From assembly GCA_003385635.1 (NCBI GenBank), contig QQUY01000001.1, forward strand, positions 1,775,001 to 1,839,000: a stretch of 64,000 nt of DNA, read 5' to 3'. This document shows positions 35,812 to 43,503 of the stretch, in pieces. The translations under genes were made by a program, and so were the position numbers. Source of the DNA: Acidobacteriota bacterium (GTDB lineage Bacteria; Acidobacteriota; Blastocatellia; Pyrinomonadales; Pyrinomonadaceae). The notes below the pieces were generated by a model, which saw only the letters and a program-made list of their open reading frames with translations, searched no databases and was not told the DNA's origin. The number at the start of each line of letters is the position of its first letter. Positions within the stretch are counted from its first letter, which is position 1.

Positions 35812-37622
35812 TGGCGGAACACCAGACATTCGAACATGATGTGATCGTGATCGGCGCCGGCGGAGCAGGACTGCGGGCCGCGATCGAGGCTTCGGCGGCG
35901 GGAGTCTCTGTCGGGCTGATCTGCAAGTCCCTGCTTGGCAAAGCTCACACCGTGATGGCAGAAGGCGGAATGGCGGCGGCGATCGCAAACGTCGACGAGA
36001 GGGACAACTGGAAGGTCCATTTTTCGGACACGATGCGCGGAGGCCAATACGTTAACAACTGGCGTATGGCCGAGCTTCACGCCAAAGAAGCGCCAGACAG
36101 GGTACGAGAGCTTGAAGCTTGGGGCGCGGTCTTCGATAGGACAAAAGACGGCAAGATCCTTCAGCGGAATTTTGGCGGGCACAAGTATCCGAGGCTTGCT
36201 CACGTTGGCGACCGGACCGGACTCGAGATGATCCGCACGCTTCAGGATCACGGGATCCACCAGGGTATCGATGTCCATATGGAAGTGACCGTGATCGCAC
36301 TGTTGAAGGACGGCGACAGGGTATCCGGAGCGCTGGCGTATGAACGGGAACGCGGGCGCTTTAAGGTGTTCAAAGCCAAAGCCGTGGTCCTGGCAACAGG
36401 CGGTATCGGCCGGGCATTCAAGATATCCTCGAACAGTTGGGAATACACCGGCGACGGCCATTCGCTTGCGTATCACGCCGGGGCGGAGCTTCAGGACATG
36501 GAATTCGTACAGTTCCATCCTACCGGTATGGTTTATCCTCCCAGCGTACGCGGCATCTTGGTTACGGAAGGGGTTCGAGGCGAGGGCGGCATTCTGAAGA
36601 ACAACCAGGGCAAACGGTTCATGTTCGACGATATTCCGGAGCTCTATAAAGACCAGACCGCGGACAATCCCGAAGAAGGCTGGAAATATACCCAGGGAGA
36701 CAAGGCGTCCCGAAGGCCTCCCGAACTTCTGACGCGCGATCACGTAGCGCGGTGTATCGTCCGGGAGATACGCGAGGGTCGCGGAAGCCCCAATGGCGGT
36801 GTCTTCCTCGATATTGCGTGGATCAAGGAAAAACGCGGAGACGCCGAAACGCATATCAAGAAGAAACTGCCTTCAATGTACCACCAGTTCAAGGAACTGG
36901 CAGATATCGACATTACAAAGGAGCCTATGGAGGTCGGCCCGACAACCCATTACGTAATGGGCGGCATTCGTGTCGATGCCGAATCACAGATGTCGACGGT
37001 TGCGGGCCTTTTTGCGGCCGGAGAATGTGCGGTAGGACTTCACGGCGCCAACCGACTGGGCGGCAATTCCCTTTCGGACCTGCTTGTGTTTGGAAAGAGG
37101 GCGGGAGAGCACGCCGCGACGTTTGCAAAGAAGCATGGCGAAGTAACGGTCGACGAAGGCCAGATAGCGAGTTGCACGAGGGCAGCCCTTCTTCCATTTG
37201 AAAGCGGGCGAACGGAGAATCCCTACGAGATCCAGGCCGATCTGCAGGAAATGATGCAGGACAAGGTGGGGATAGTTAGGACCGAGGACGAGATGCTTGA
37301 AGCGATCAGCGGTGTAGCTGAGCTGCGGGCCCGCGCGGAAAAGGCGGGGGCACCGGGAAATATCGAATACAATCCGGGCTGGCATACGGCACTTGATCTG
37401 GACAATCTCCTGACGGTTTCGGAAGCTATCGCACGCTCGGCAGTTGAAAGAAAGGAGAGCCGCGGAGCGCAGTTCCGAGAGGATTATCCCGACAAGGACC
37501 CGGAGATGTCGAAGTTCAATATCGTCACCAGAAAGCTCGAAGACGGGTCGATGGAAGTCGTACGAAGGGATATTCCGGAGATCACTCCGGAGCTGTCGGA
37601 GATTATCAAGGAGATGGGTTGA
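35811..37622 (+). CDS. sdhA: Succinate dehydrogenase flavoprotein subunit
   Basis: 603 residues from the ATG at 35811, with GGAGG just upstream and a one-base overlap with the sdhC stop. FAD-binding GAGGAGLRAAIEAS (about 15-28) is followed by the His site of covalent flavinylation (GKAHTVMAEGGM, about 46). Catalytic-region blocks HPTGMVYPP and RGEGGILKN and the C-terminal helical domain are present. It oxidises succinate to fumarate in the TCA cycle. The TGA stop overlaps the sdhB start (TGATG). Confidence 0.96.
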   Translation: MAEHQTFEHDVIVIGAGGAGLRAAIEASAAGVSVGLICKSLLGKAHTVMAEGGMAAAIANVDERDNWKVHFSDTMRGGQYVNNWRMAELHAKEAPDRVRELEAWGAVFDRTKDGKILQRNFGGHKYPRLAHVGDRTGLEMIRTLQDHGIHQGIDVHMEVTVIALLKDGDRVSGALAYERERGRFKVFKAKAVVLATGGIGRAFKISSNSWEYTGDGHSLAYHAGAELQDMEFVQFHPTGMVYPPSVRGILVTEGVRGEGGILKNNQGKRFMFDDIPELYKDQTADNPEEGWKYTQGDKASRRPPELLTRDHVARCIVREIREGRGSPNGGVFLDIAWIKEKRGDAETHIKKKLPSMYHQFKELADIDITKEPMEVGPTTHYVMGGIRVDAESQMSTVAGLFAAGECAVGLHGANRLGGNSLSDLLVFGKRAGEHAATFAKKHGEVTVDEGQIASCTRAALLPFESGRTENPYEIQADLQEMMQDKVGIVRTEDEMLEAISGVAELRARAEKAGAPGNIEYNPGWHTALDLDNLLTVSEAIARSAVERKESRGAQFREDYPDKDPEMSKFNIVTRKLEDGSMEVVRRDIPEITPELSEIIKEMG

Positions 37623-38371
37623 TGAAAAAGGCCAAGTTCAAGATCTGGCGCGGAGAACGCGGCGAAGGCGATTTCGTCGAGTACGACACGAATATCTCGG
37701 AAGGGATGGTTGTCCTCGACGCGGTGCTTCAGATCCAGGCTGAACAGGCGAACGATCTCGCCTGCCGCTGGAACTGCAAGGCGGGAAAATGCGGTTCGTG
37801 CTCTGCCGAGATCAACGGAATGCCAAAGCTGATGTGTATGACTCGGCTGAATTCGCTACCTATGGACGAACCTGTCACCGTCGAACCGATGCGTGCCTTT
37901 CCTTCGATCCGGGACCTGACCACTGACGTATCGTGGAACTACAGGGTCAAGGAGAAGATCAAGCCCTTCGCACCTCGGGAGCCCGATGCTGAGGACGGCA
38001 CATGGCGGATGGATCAGAAAGATGTTGACCGCGTGCAGGAATTCCGGAAGTGCATAGAGTGTTTTCTTTGCCAGGATGTCTGTCACGTCCTACGGGACCA
38101 TCATCAGCACGACGATTTTATCGGTCCAAGGTTCCTTGTTTACACCGCCGCGCTCGAGATGCATCCGCTGGACACCGAGGATCGCCTGGAAGCATTAAAG
38201 GACGAAGCCAATATAGGCCTGTGCAACATCACCAAGTGCTGTACGAAGGTCTGCCCCGAGCACATCACGATCACTGACAATGCCATCATTCCGTTGAAAG
38301 AGCGTGTAGTAGACGAGTACTACGATCCCGTAAGAAAGCTCCTGAAAATATTTCGAAAGAAAGGAAAGTGA
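37622..38371 (+). CDS. sdhB: Succinate dehydrogenase iron-sulphur subunit
   Basis: 249 residues from the ATG at 37622 overlapping the sdhA stop codon. The N-terminal ferredoxin domain has CRWNCKAGKCGSCSAEING for the 2Fe-2S cluster. The C-terminal domain has CIECFLCQDVC (4Fe-4S) and CNITKCCTKVCP (3Fe-4S). It carries electrons from SdhA to the quinone site. The TGA stop lies inside the first heptamer of a long repeat array, which then runs without a break to the next gene. Confidence 0.96.
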   Translation: MKKAKFKIWRGERGEGDFVEYDTNISEGMVVLDAVLQIQAEQANDLACRWNCKAGKCGSCSAEINGMPKLMCMTRLNSLPMDEPVTVEPMRAFPSIRDLTTDVSWNYRVKEKIKPFAPREPDAEDGTWRMDQKDVDRVQEFRKCIECFLCQDVCHVLRDHHQHDDFIGPRFLVYTAALEMHPLDTEDRLEALKDEANIGLCNITKCCTKVCPEHITITDNAIIPLKERVVDEYYDPVRKLLKIFRKKGK

Positions 38372-38754
38372 GGGATGAGTACTGAGAGATGAGTACTGGG
38401 TTTTGAGAATCGGTTCTAGAGAAGATCCAGATTGAAGATTGAAAATTGATAATTGATAATTGATCGCTGGTCCTTGATCCCTGGTCCTTGATCGCTGATC
38501 CTTGATCGCTGGTCTTTGATCTCTGGCCCTTGATCCCTGGCCCTTGATCCCTGGCCCTTGATCGCTGGTCCTTGATCGCTGGTCCCTGATCCCAGGTCCT
38601 TGATCGCTGGTCCCTGATTCCTGGTCCTTGATCCCTGGTCCTTGATCGCTGATCCTTGATCGCTGGCCCTTGATCCCTGGTTCTTGATCCCTGGTCCTTG
38701 ATCCCTGGTCCTTGATCCCTGGTCCTTGATCCCTGACACATGGTCCCTGAATGC
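38368..38754 (+). repeat. 54-unit heptamer array filling the sdhB-downstream gene gap
   Basis: The whole intergenic space from the sdhB stop codon to the next start codon is one phased array with a 7-bp period. It has three zones: 38368-38409 (GATGAGT and ACTGAGA types, 14-bp doublets), 38431-38460 (GATAATT-like words) and 38461-38740 (twenty 14-bp units, TGATCNCTGGTCCT, with few substitutions). Words TGACACA, TGGTCCC and TGAATGC finish the array. Every 14-bp unit holds a GATC or near-GATC site. Open frames through this array on the minus strand (for example 38286-38741) are by-products. Confidence 0.9.
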
Positions 38755-38755
38755 T

Positions 38756-39247
38756 ATGCCCGAAATTAAGAAACTATCGCCATACGCCGTTCCGGCCGCC
38801 CTCGATCGCGCTAAACACTACCGGTTGCTAAATGAACCAGCAGCGGCGGAGAGCATTTGCCGCGACATCCTACGTGTCGAACCAGAGAATCAGGAAGCGC
38901 TGATCACCATCGTCCTTGCAATGAGCGACAGGCTGGCGAGCGACTACGCGGTCGGCAACGCAAAAACCAAGGAGTATCTCGAGAGGATCAAGGACGAATA
39001 CTTCAGAGCCTATTACACCGGGATCGTCTTTGAACGCCGTGCGAAAGCGATTTTGAAGCGAGGCCCAGAAGGTTCGGAATCAAACGCATACGAGATGTTT
39101 ATGCAGGCGCTGGATTGGTTTGAAAAGGCCGAATCTCTTAAGCCGGATGGGAACGATGATGCAATCTTGCGATGGAACGGCTGCGTAAGGGTAATGAAAG
39201 CGAATTCGCTGGGCCCGAAACAGGAGGCCGGGGACTTTCTTGAATAG
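38756..39247 (+). CDS. Small TPR-like protein of unknown function
   Basis: 163 residues from the ATG at 38756 (MPEIKKLSPYAVPAALDRA). An earlier start in the same frame lies inside the repeat array and is unlikely. The protein has helical, TPR-like repeats: AKHYRLLNEPAAAESICRDI and ALDWFEKAESLKPDG. No signal peptide is visible. The region before the start is a repeat array, so no ordinary promoter or Shine-Dalgarno site is visible, and it may be transcribed by read-through from sdh. Function is unknown. Confidence 0.65.
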   Translation: MPEIKKLSPYAVPAALDRAKHYRLLNEPAAAESICRDILRVEPENQEALITIVLAMSDRLASDYAVGNAKTKEYLERIKDEYFRAYYTGIVFERRAKAILKRGPEGSESNAYEMFMQALDWFEKAESLKPDGNDDAILRWNGCVRVMKANSLGPKQEAGDFLE

Positions 39248-39253
39248 CGGTAT

Positions 39254-39288
39254 CTAGTTCCAGGTTCCAGGTTCCGAGATTCGAGTTG
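39254..39288 (+). repeat. Heptamer repeat after the TPR gene
   Basis: CTAGTTC, CAGGTTC, CAGGTTC, CGAGATT, CGAGTTG: five words in one 7-bp register, starting 7 bp after the TAG stop codon. Related words occur at 39515-39549 in inverted order. Confidence 0.6.
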
Positions 39289-39291
39289 AAG

Positions 39292-39491
39292 GAAACGCGA
39301 CCGTTAGGAAGCGTGCCGGAGGCGCAAGCCGAATCATGCGAAAGTATGACTTGACCGCGACTTGTCAAACCCGACAATTCTTGTCAATAACTTCATTTTT
39401 ACGATCCGCAGTCAGTGTCTTGATTCTTGTTCTCGAATCACGAGTGCCTGTTCGCGTTCCGCTCAGGCACGCTCCCTGACGGTCGCGTTTC
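39292..39491. repeat. 200-bp element with imperfect 31-bp inverted ends
   Basis: The left end (39292-39322) begins GAAACGCGACCGT. The right end (39461-39491) is its inverted copy, matching at 27 of 31 positions. A third copy of the same end, in the left orientation, stands alone at 47804-47834. The inside contains no gene. It has the shape of a non-autonomous mobile element, but no target-site duplication was confirmed. Confidence 0.6.
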
Positions 39492-39514
39492 GGCCTTGTG
39501 AAGGTAGTAACTTC

Positions 39515-39549
39515 TTTGAACTAGGAACTTGGAACTCGGAACTTATCTA
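39515..39549 (-). repeat. Heptamer repeat at the PPIase gene's 3' end
   Basis: TTTGAAC, TAGGAAC, TTGGAAC, TCGGAAC, TTATCTA on the plus strand. The fifth word starts with the complement of the TAA stop codon (39543-39545) of the convergent PPIase gene. Confidence 0.6.
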
Positions 39550-40226
39550 GGAGTGCATTCTGCCGCCGTCGCTTTCAGAATCCTTTCCGGGTCTTTTGGA
39601 GTTTCGCCCTCGACCTCGCCTTTGTTGATGGCTTCGACCACGTCCATTCCCTGTATCACCCTTCCAAAGGCTGCGAATTTGTTGTCCAAAGCGCTCGCTG
39701 AGCGCAGAAGTATGAAAAAGCTCGTCCTGGCACTGTCGGGCTCATCAGGCCTCGCCATCGAAAGGACACCGCGTTCGTGGAGTATCTGGTTAGGTTCGTC
39801 CCTGATGGTCCTAAGAGCCCGCCACTTCAGTTCATTTGTAAGGTTCTCGCTCGTCCATAGATTGCCGCCCTGGATAACAAAGCCGGGCACGACCCTGCTG
39901 AACGTTGTGGTGTCCAGCGCACCCGTTGAAACCAGGTTAAGGAAGTTTCTGACAGTCTCGGGGGCGCTTTCAGGATAGAGCTCCATCGTGATGTTCCCTT
40001 TCGCGGTCTCGAAGGTAACGCACTGCGAAGCCATTTTACTCACGTCGGCATCGTCCCAGGGCTCTGGTTTGCGCTCCGGTTCTTTAGGGCGCTCGTTCGC
40101 CTTTTCGGCGTTCCTCGCTTCAGGTGTCGGGGACGGAGTTGCTGTCGGTGAAGGCTGATTCTGGCCGACGACCTGACCGACTGCTGTCAGCAATATCAAC
40201 AAAAGGACGGGTGACTTCGATTTCAT
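39543..40226 (-). CDS. Exported peptidyl-prolyl cis-trans isomerase (cyclophilin type)
   Basis: 227 residues with a signal peptide (about 1-21) and a Pro/Thr/Glu-rich linker (about 25-60). The cyclophilin domain begins near 75 (FETAKGNITMELYPESAPETV) and continues with FLNLVSTGALDTTTFSRVVPGFVIQGGN, including Arg of the active site, and SARTSFFILL and NKFAAFGRVIQGMDVVEAI. It should accelerate Xaa-Pro isomerisation during folding of periplasmic or outer-membrane proteins. It ends in a heptamer repeat. Confidence 0.9.
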   Translation of the reverse strand: MKSKSPVLLLILLTAVGQVVGQNQPSPTATPSPTPEARNAEKANERPKEPERKPEPWDDADVSKMASQCVTFETAKGNITMELYPESAPETVRNFLNLVSTGALDTTTFSRVVPGFVIQGGNLWTSENLTNELKWRALRTIRDEPNQILHERGVLSMARPDEPDSARTSFFILLRSASALDNKFAAFGRVIQGMDVVEAINKGEVEGETPKDPERILKATAAECTPR

Positions 40227-40327
40227 TCCAGAAGAATAAACCTGAAAGCTTACGGCGTAAACTGCAGTACTAATAGGCGCGAAGCGGGTGCAACCCGCTT
40301 AGGGCAGCGCAAGCTCAGCTCTACACA

Positions 40328-40475
40328 GTATTGTTTCGTAGCTCTGATGTTTGGAATTTGGAATTTGGAATCTGAAATTCGGCCGCAGGCCGACCGCGCT
40401 GCTCTGATCTGTATTGTTTCGTAGCTCTGCTATTTGGAATTTGGAATCTGAAATTCGGCCGCAGGCCGACCCCGC
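40328..40475 (+). repeat. Tandem duplication with embedded heptamers
   Basis: Two direct copies start 83 bp apart (40328 and 40411) and begin with GTATTGTTTCGTAGCTCTG. Each holds TTGGAAT heptamers (three in the first, two in the second), CTGAAAT and a GC-rich tail TCGGCCGCAGGCCGACC, which can form a hairpin. Further words with period 7 (TCTCAGA twice) occur near 40532. There is no gene in 40227-40575. Confidence 0.75.
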
Positions 40476-40575
40476 GCAAAAAGAGCATGGTTCAAATCTT
40501 GGAAATCTCGAACTCGGCCGAAACCTCCATCTCAGATCTCAGATATCGCGTGTCAGGAAAGCGTATCTGAATAGT

Positions 40576-42024
40576 TCAAGATTTCCGGTAACCTGCGATC
40601 CGCCGTGCCATTCCTCTGAATACGGCAAGATGAAGAGGATAGACCCCATACCAGTAAAGACGTCCAAGAATTCCTCTGGGTCTGAATGTCGCGGTCTGAT
40701 TCAGGTACCACTGACCTTCATTTTCAGCCACCTCAAATTCGAGCCATGCATCGCCGGGGACCTTCATTTCGGCATACAATAGCAGTCGCCGGTTCTCCCT
40801 GTCGGCGAGGATCACGCGCCAGAAATCGAGCGTCTCTCCGGCTTCGATGTCTGTTTCGCTGCGCCTTCCCCTCCTCAGCCCGACGCCACCGACCACTTTG
40901 TCCAGCAACCCGCGCAGTTCCCACAAGAACGTTGCGTAGTACCAGCCTCTTTTTCCTCCGATCTGCCAGATGTTCTCGGTTACGGTATCGACGTCCGCGG
41001 CAGCGATCGGCACTTCCTGCCTGTCATTCAGGCATCCGAATTCGGGCACTTGTATGTACTCCGCGAATTCCGGATTGATCTTCAAAGAAACGAGCGCGTC
41101 GGTCCAACGTGAAACCACTTCGTTCTGTTCGATCCTTGAAAAAGCCATCTCCAACGACTTCTTGTATGAAAGGCAGGGCGTCGGATCGATCTCCTCTATC
41201 CCATCCAGCTCACAAACGACCTCGTTCTTAAGGCTGTCGACGAGAGATGTGGCAAGTGAGAACGAGGTTGAGGTGACGAAATATAGCCAGTAGGAAGACA
41301 GTCTTGGCGTCAGCACGGGGACTGTGATTATGTACCGTGAGTAACCTCTCAGTTTTGCCAGTCCAAGAAGCATTTCGCGGTATGTGAGAATGTCAGGCCC
41401 GCCGATGTCAAAGGTGCGGCCCTTTGCCCTGTCGTCGCCAGCGACAGACGTGAGATAGCGGATGACATCCCGAACAGAGATCGGCTGACACCTTACGTTG
41501 ACCCATTTTGGCGCGATCATCACCGGCAGCTTCTCGACAAGGTCCCGAATTATTTCAAACGAAGCGCTTCCCGACCCGATGATTATTGCAGCGCGAAGTG
41601 TGGTCAAAGGGGACTTCGCTGTCGCCAGGATCTCTTCAACCTCCAGTCTTGACCTGAGGTGCTCTGAAAGCTCCTCGTCATTGGCAATCCCGCTCAGAAA
41701 GATGATCTGTCCGGCCGATGTCCTGTCGATGGCCTCTACGAAATTCCCGGCTGCGTTTCGCTCAAGTTGCCTGAACTCGCTGGAAGACTGTGTCATCGAG
41801 TGGACCAGATAGTAGGCGACATCGATATCTTCCGGGATGGCCGAAAGCGTCGAAGGCTCGTTCAGGTCTGCGGTGATCACGCTGATGCTGCCCTTTACCG
41901 CCCTGGGCGGATTCAGGCGGTCGGGATCTCTGACCATACAGACGACGTCGTGACCTGATTCGACCAGGACAGAGAGGAGGCGTTTACCGATATAGCCGTT
42001 GGCGCCCGTGAGGAGGATCTTCAT
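40576..42024 (-). CDS. SDR-type NAD(P)-binding protein with C-terminal DUF2867 domain
   Basis: 482 residues. The N-terminal domain has the Rossmann loop TGANGYIGKRL (7-17), then VVCMVRDPDRL and ADLNEPSTLSAIPEDIDVAYYLVHSM, which fit atypical NAD(P)H-binding SDRs. The second half (about 330-480) has VTENIWQIGGKRGWYYATFLWELRG and a final block PRGILGRLYWYGVYPLHL typical of DUF2867. Proteins of this build often modify lipids or act as quinone- or sterol-like dehydrogenases, but the substrate is not known. There is no operon partner. Confidence 0.88.
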   Translation of the reverse strand: MKILLTGANGYIGKRLLSVLVESGHDVVCMVRDPDRLNPPRAVKGSISVITADLNEPSTLSAIPEDIDVAYYLVHSMTQSSSEFRQLERNAAGNFVEAIDRTSAGQIIFLSGIANDEELSEHLRSRLEVEEILATAKSPLTTLRAAIIIGSGSASFEIIRDLVEKLPVMIAPKWVNVRCQPISVRDVIRYLTSVAGDDRAKGRTFDIGGPDILTYREMLLGLAKLRGYSRYIITVPVLTPRLSSYWLYFVTSTSFSLATSLVDSLKNEVVCELDGIEEIDPTPCLSYKKSLEMAFSRIEQNEVVSRWTDALVSLKINPEFAEYIQVPEFGCLNDRQEVPIAAADVDTVTENIWQIGGKRGWYYATFLWELRGLLDKVVGGVGLRRGRRSETDIEAGETLDFWRVILADRENRRLLLYAEMKVPGDAWLEFEVAENEGQWYLNQTATFRPRGILGRLYWYGVYPLHLAVFRGMARRIAGYRKS

Positions 42025-42112
42025 ATATTCCTGACTCTAGCGTATCTTCCGTTCATCGGCACCCCCGACTTGCGCCTGGTGATACACTTTCCACATCGAA
42101 GGGAGGACAATA

Positions 42113-42508
42113 ATGAAGTTCAAAACATACTTTCTTTTGATCATCGCGATTCTGCTTGTCGGAGCGGTCTCGGCGCAGAACGCGTCTGCGCAGGACAAAC
42201 CCGACAAACCACCCGTAGTTCAGGATGATGACAATGAATCGCCTGAGAAACAAAAACGCCTTGCCAGGAAAGCGAAAATAAAGATGGACGAAGCCAAGGC
42301 GATCGCTCTTGCGCGGGTCGCAGGTGAAGTCATCGAGTCTGAGATCGAAAAGGAAGACGGGATGATCGTCTGGGAGTTTGAGATCAAGGACGCCGAAGGC
42401 AGGATCTACGAGGTTTGCGTAAATGCCGACAATGGAGACATCGTTGAAGTAGAGCTCGAAGACGAGGACGAAGAAGACGAAGAGGATGACGACGACACGG
42501 GCGGCTAG
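42113..42508 (+). CDS. Secreted PepSY-domain protein with acidic tail
   Basis: 131 residues with a signal peptide (about 1-28) and a strong GGGAGG Shine-Dalgarno. The PepSY domain covers about 57-115: KMDEAKAIALARVAGEVIESE, then IVWEFEIKDAEGRIYEVCVNADNGDIVEVE. PepSY domains inhibit or regulate peptidases. The tail is nearly all Asp and Glu, which may bind cations or lack fixed structure. It is convergent with the phosphatase gene and overlaps its end by 4 bp. Confidence 0.88.
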   Translation: MKFKTYFLLIIAILLVGAVSAQNASAQDKPDKPPVVQDDDNESPEKQKRLARKAKIKMDEAKAIALARVAGEVIESEIEKEDGMIVWEFEIKDAEGRIYEVCVNADNGDIVEVELEDEDEEDEEDDDDTGG

Positions 42509-42963
42509 TCGCCGTCAGAATCGTATTGCCGGAACTCTGCGATAAGTTCGTCGATCGATGCCTCCAGCTTCGGCAACGCGATCCTTGGAGTTGTAACATC
42601 GATATCCCCGATCTCCCAGAATTCGAACAGGTGCTCGTGATCGGGAAACAGGGCCCGGACGTACGGAAGATGTTCACGTCGATCCAGCGCTATCAATCTC
42701 GGAGATGTTTTGAGGTCCTCAGCAGTTAGCGCAACCGGCTCGCCTGGAGGATCACTTGGAGGGATTCCGAGTACTTCTAAACGTTCAAGTGCGAAAGGAG
42801 AGATCGGACCGATGTTGAAAGGACTCAGTCGGAAGCCTCTGGAACGGGATTTCTGGTCGGCACCGTATTCCGACGCCCTGTAATTGAAGTAGATCTCGGC
42901 AAATCTGCTCCGGTAGTAATTGCCCGTACAAACGAAAGTTACCTCAAAGGCGTCTGTGATCAT
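42505..42963 (-). CDS. Low-molecular-weight protein tyrosine phosphatase-like protein
   Basis: 152 residues. The P-loop CTGNYYRS (Cys12 to Arg18) matches C-x(5)-R-S, and the first strand FEVTFV precedes it as in LMW-PTP. The closing acid loop is not the usual DPY: FEFWEIGDIDVTTPRI contains Asp residues that could serve as the general acid. It should dephosphorylate Tyr or arginine phosphate, or reduce arsenate if thiol partners exist; the sequence does not decide. Its 3' end overlaps the PepSY gene. Confidence 0.8.
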   Translation of the reverse strand: MITDAFEVTFVCTGNYYRSRFAEIYFNYRASEYGADQKSRSRGFRLSPFNIGPISPFALERLEVLGIPPSDPPGEPVALTAEDLKTSPRLIALDRREHLPYVRALFPDHEHLFEFWEIGDIDVTTPRIALPKLEASIDELIAEFRQYDSDGD

Positions 42964-43117
42964 GGTTTCTTTCTTGACCGGGAGAGGTTAGTGCTGCGTC
43001 GACGGACCTACTTCCGGTTTCCTCGAAGACCTCTGACTTGGGATTCCTGCTCGGTTCGGGACAACCGAGCCAATATACGGTAGACTAGCGCCTTAAGTTA
43101 GCCCCCACAAGAGAAAC

Positions 43118-43144
43118 GAGGCCGGGCCCCTTACACCCGACCTC
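43118..43144 (-). terminator. Terminator-like hairpin for the 69-residue protein gene
   Basis: GAGGCCGGG and CCCGACCTC pair imperfectly across a nine-base loop; on the minus strand GTTTCTC follows. The distance from the stop codon at 43156 is 12 bp. Confidence 0.5.
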
Positions 43145-43155
43145 TTTCGAACCCC

Positions 43156-43365
43156 TCACAGAAAAATACCTGTAGGGAACCAGTGCAGTTTTGGTAAACT
43201 GCGCAGAATGATAGTTTTAAGGACCGGGAACTCGGTCTTGACCTGTTTTGAGGGAGCCGCTGTAAGGCATCTCTCGGCGTGTTGGTGGCCACAGCCGTCT
43301 GCGTGAACCGCCGGGGCGGTCACCAGCACAACTGCGAGAAACGAAGCAAGCGTAAGTCTCTTCAT
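43156..43365 (-). CDS. Small secreted protein of unknown function
   Basis: 69 residues with a clear signal peptide (MKRLTLASFLAVVLVTAPAVHA) and a GGAG Shine-Dalgarno. The mature part is short and has two Cys and two or three His near its start (DGCGHQHAERCL), which might bind metal or form a disulphide. It is divergent from the TPR/HTH gene at 43504. No family is recognised; as a small ORF it is moderately certain. Confidence 0.55.
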   Translation of the reverse strand: MKRLTLASFLAVVLVTAPAVHADGCGHQHAERCLTAAPSKQVKTEFPVLKTIILRSLPKLHWFPTGIFL

Positions 43366-43503
43366 TCTTCTTCTCCGATCTGGTCATACTGATACCCCGT
43401 CCGGCAGTAACGGCCCGAACGACTATCAAGCTTTGTTGATAAATGTCGCCCGGTGCGGACAATCGGAAACACTGATCTCTTTTGAGGAGGAACGCTCCTG
43501 ACC

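Noticed and set aside
35808..36854. 348-residue frame opposite sdhA.
   Set aside because: sdhA is unambiguous, and this frame only reflects its codon bias.
38461..38740. CRISPR array.
   Set aside because: Units are 14 bp with no spacers and there are no cas genes nearby.
38286..38741. Long open frames on the minus strand through the 14-bp repeat (Asp-Gln-Gly, Ile-Lys-Asp type peptides).
   Set aside because: They arise because a 14-bp repeat without stops on that strand is open in more than one frame; there is no Shine-Dalgarno and the composition is purely repeat-derived.
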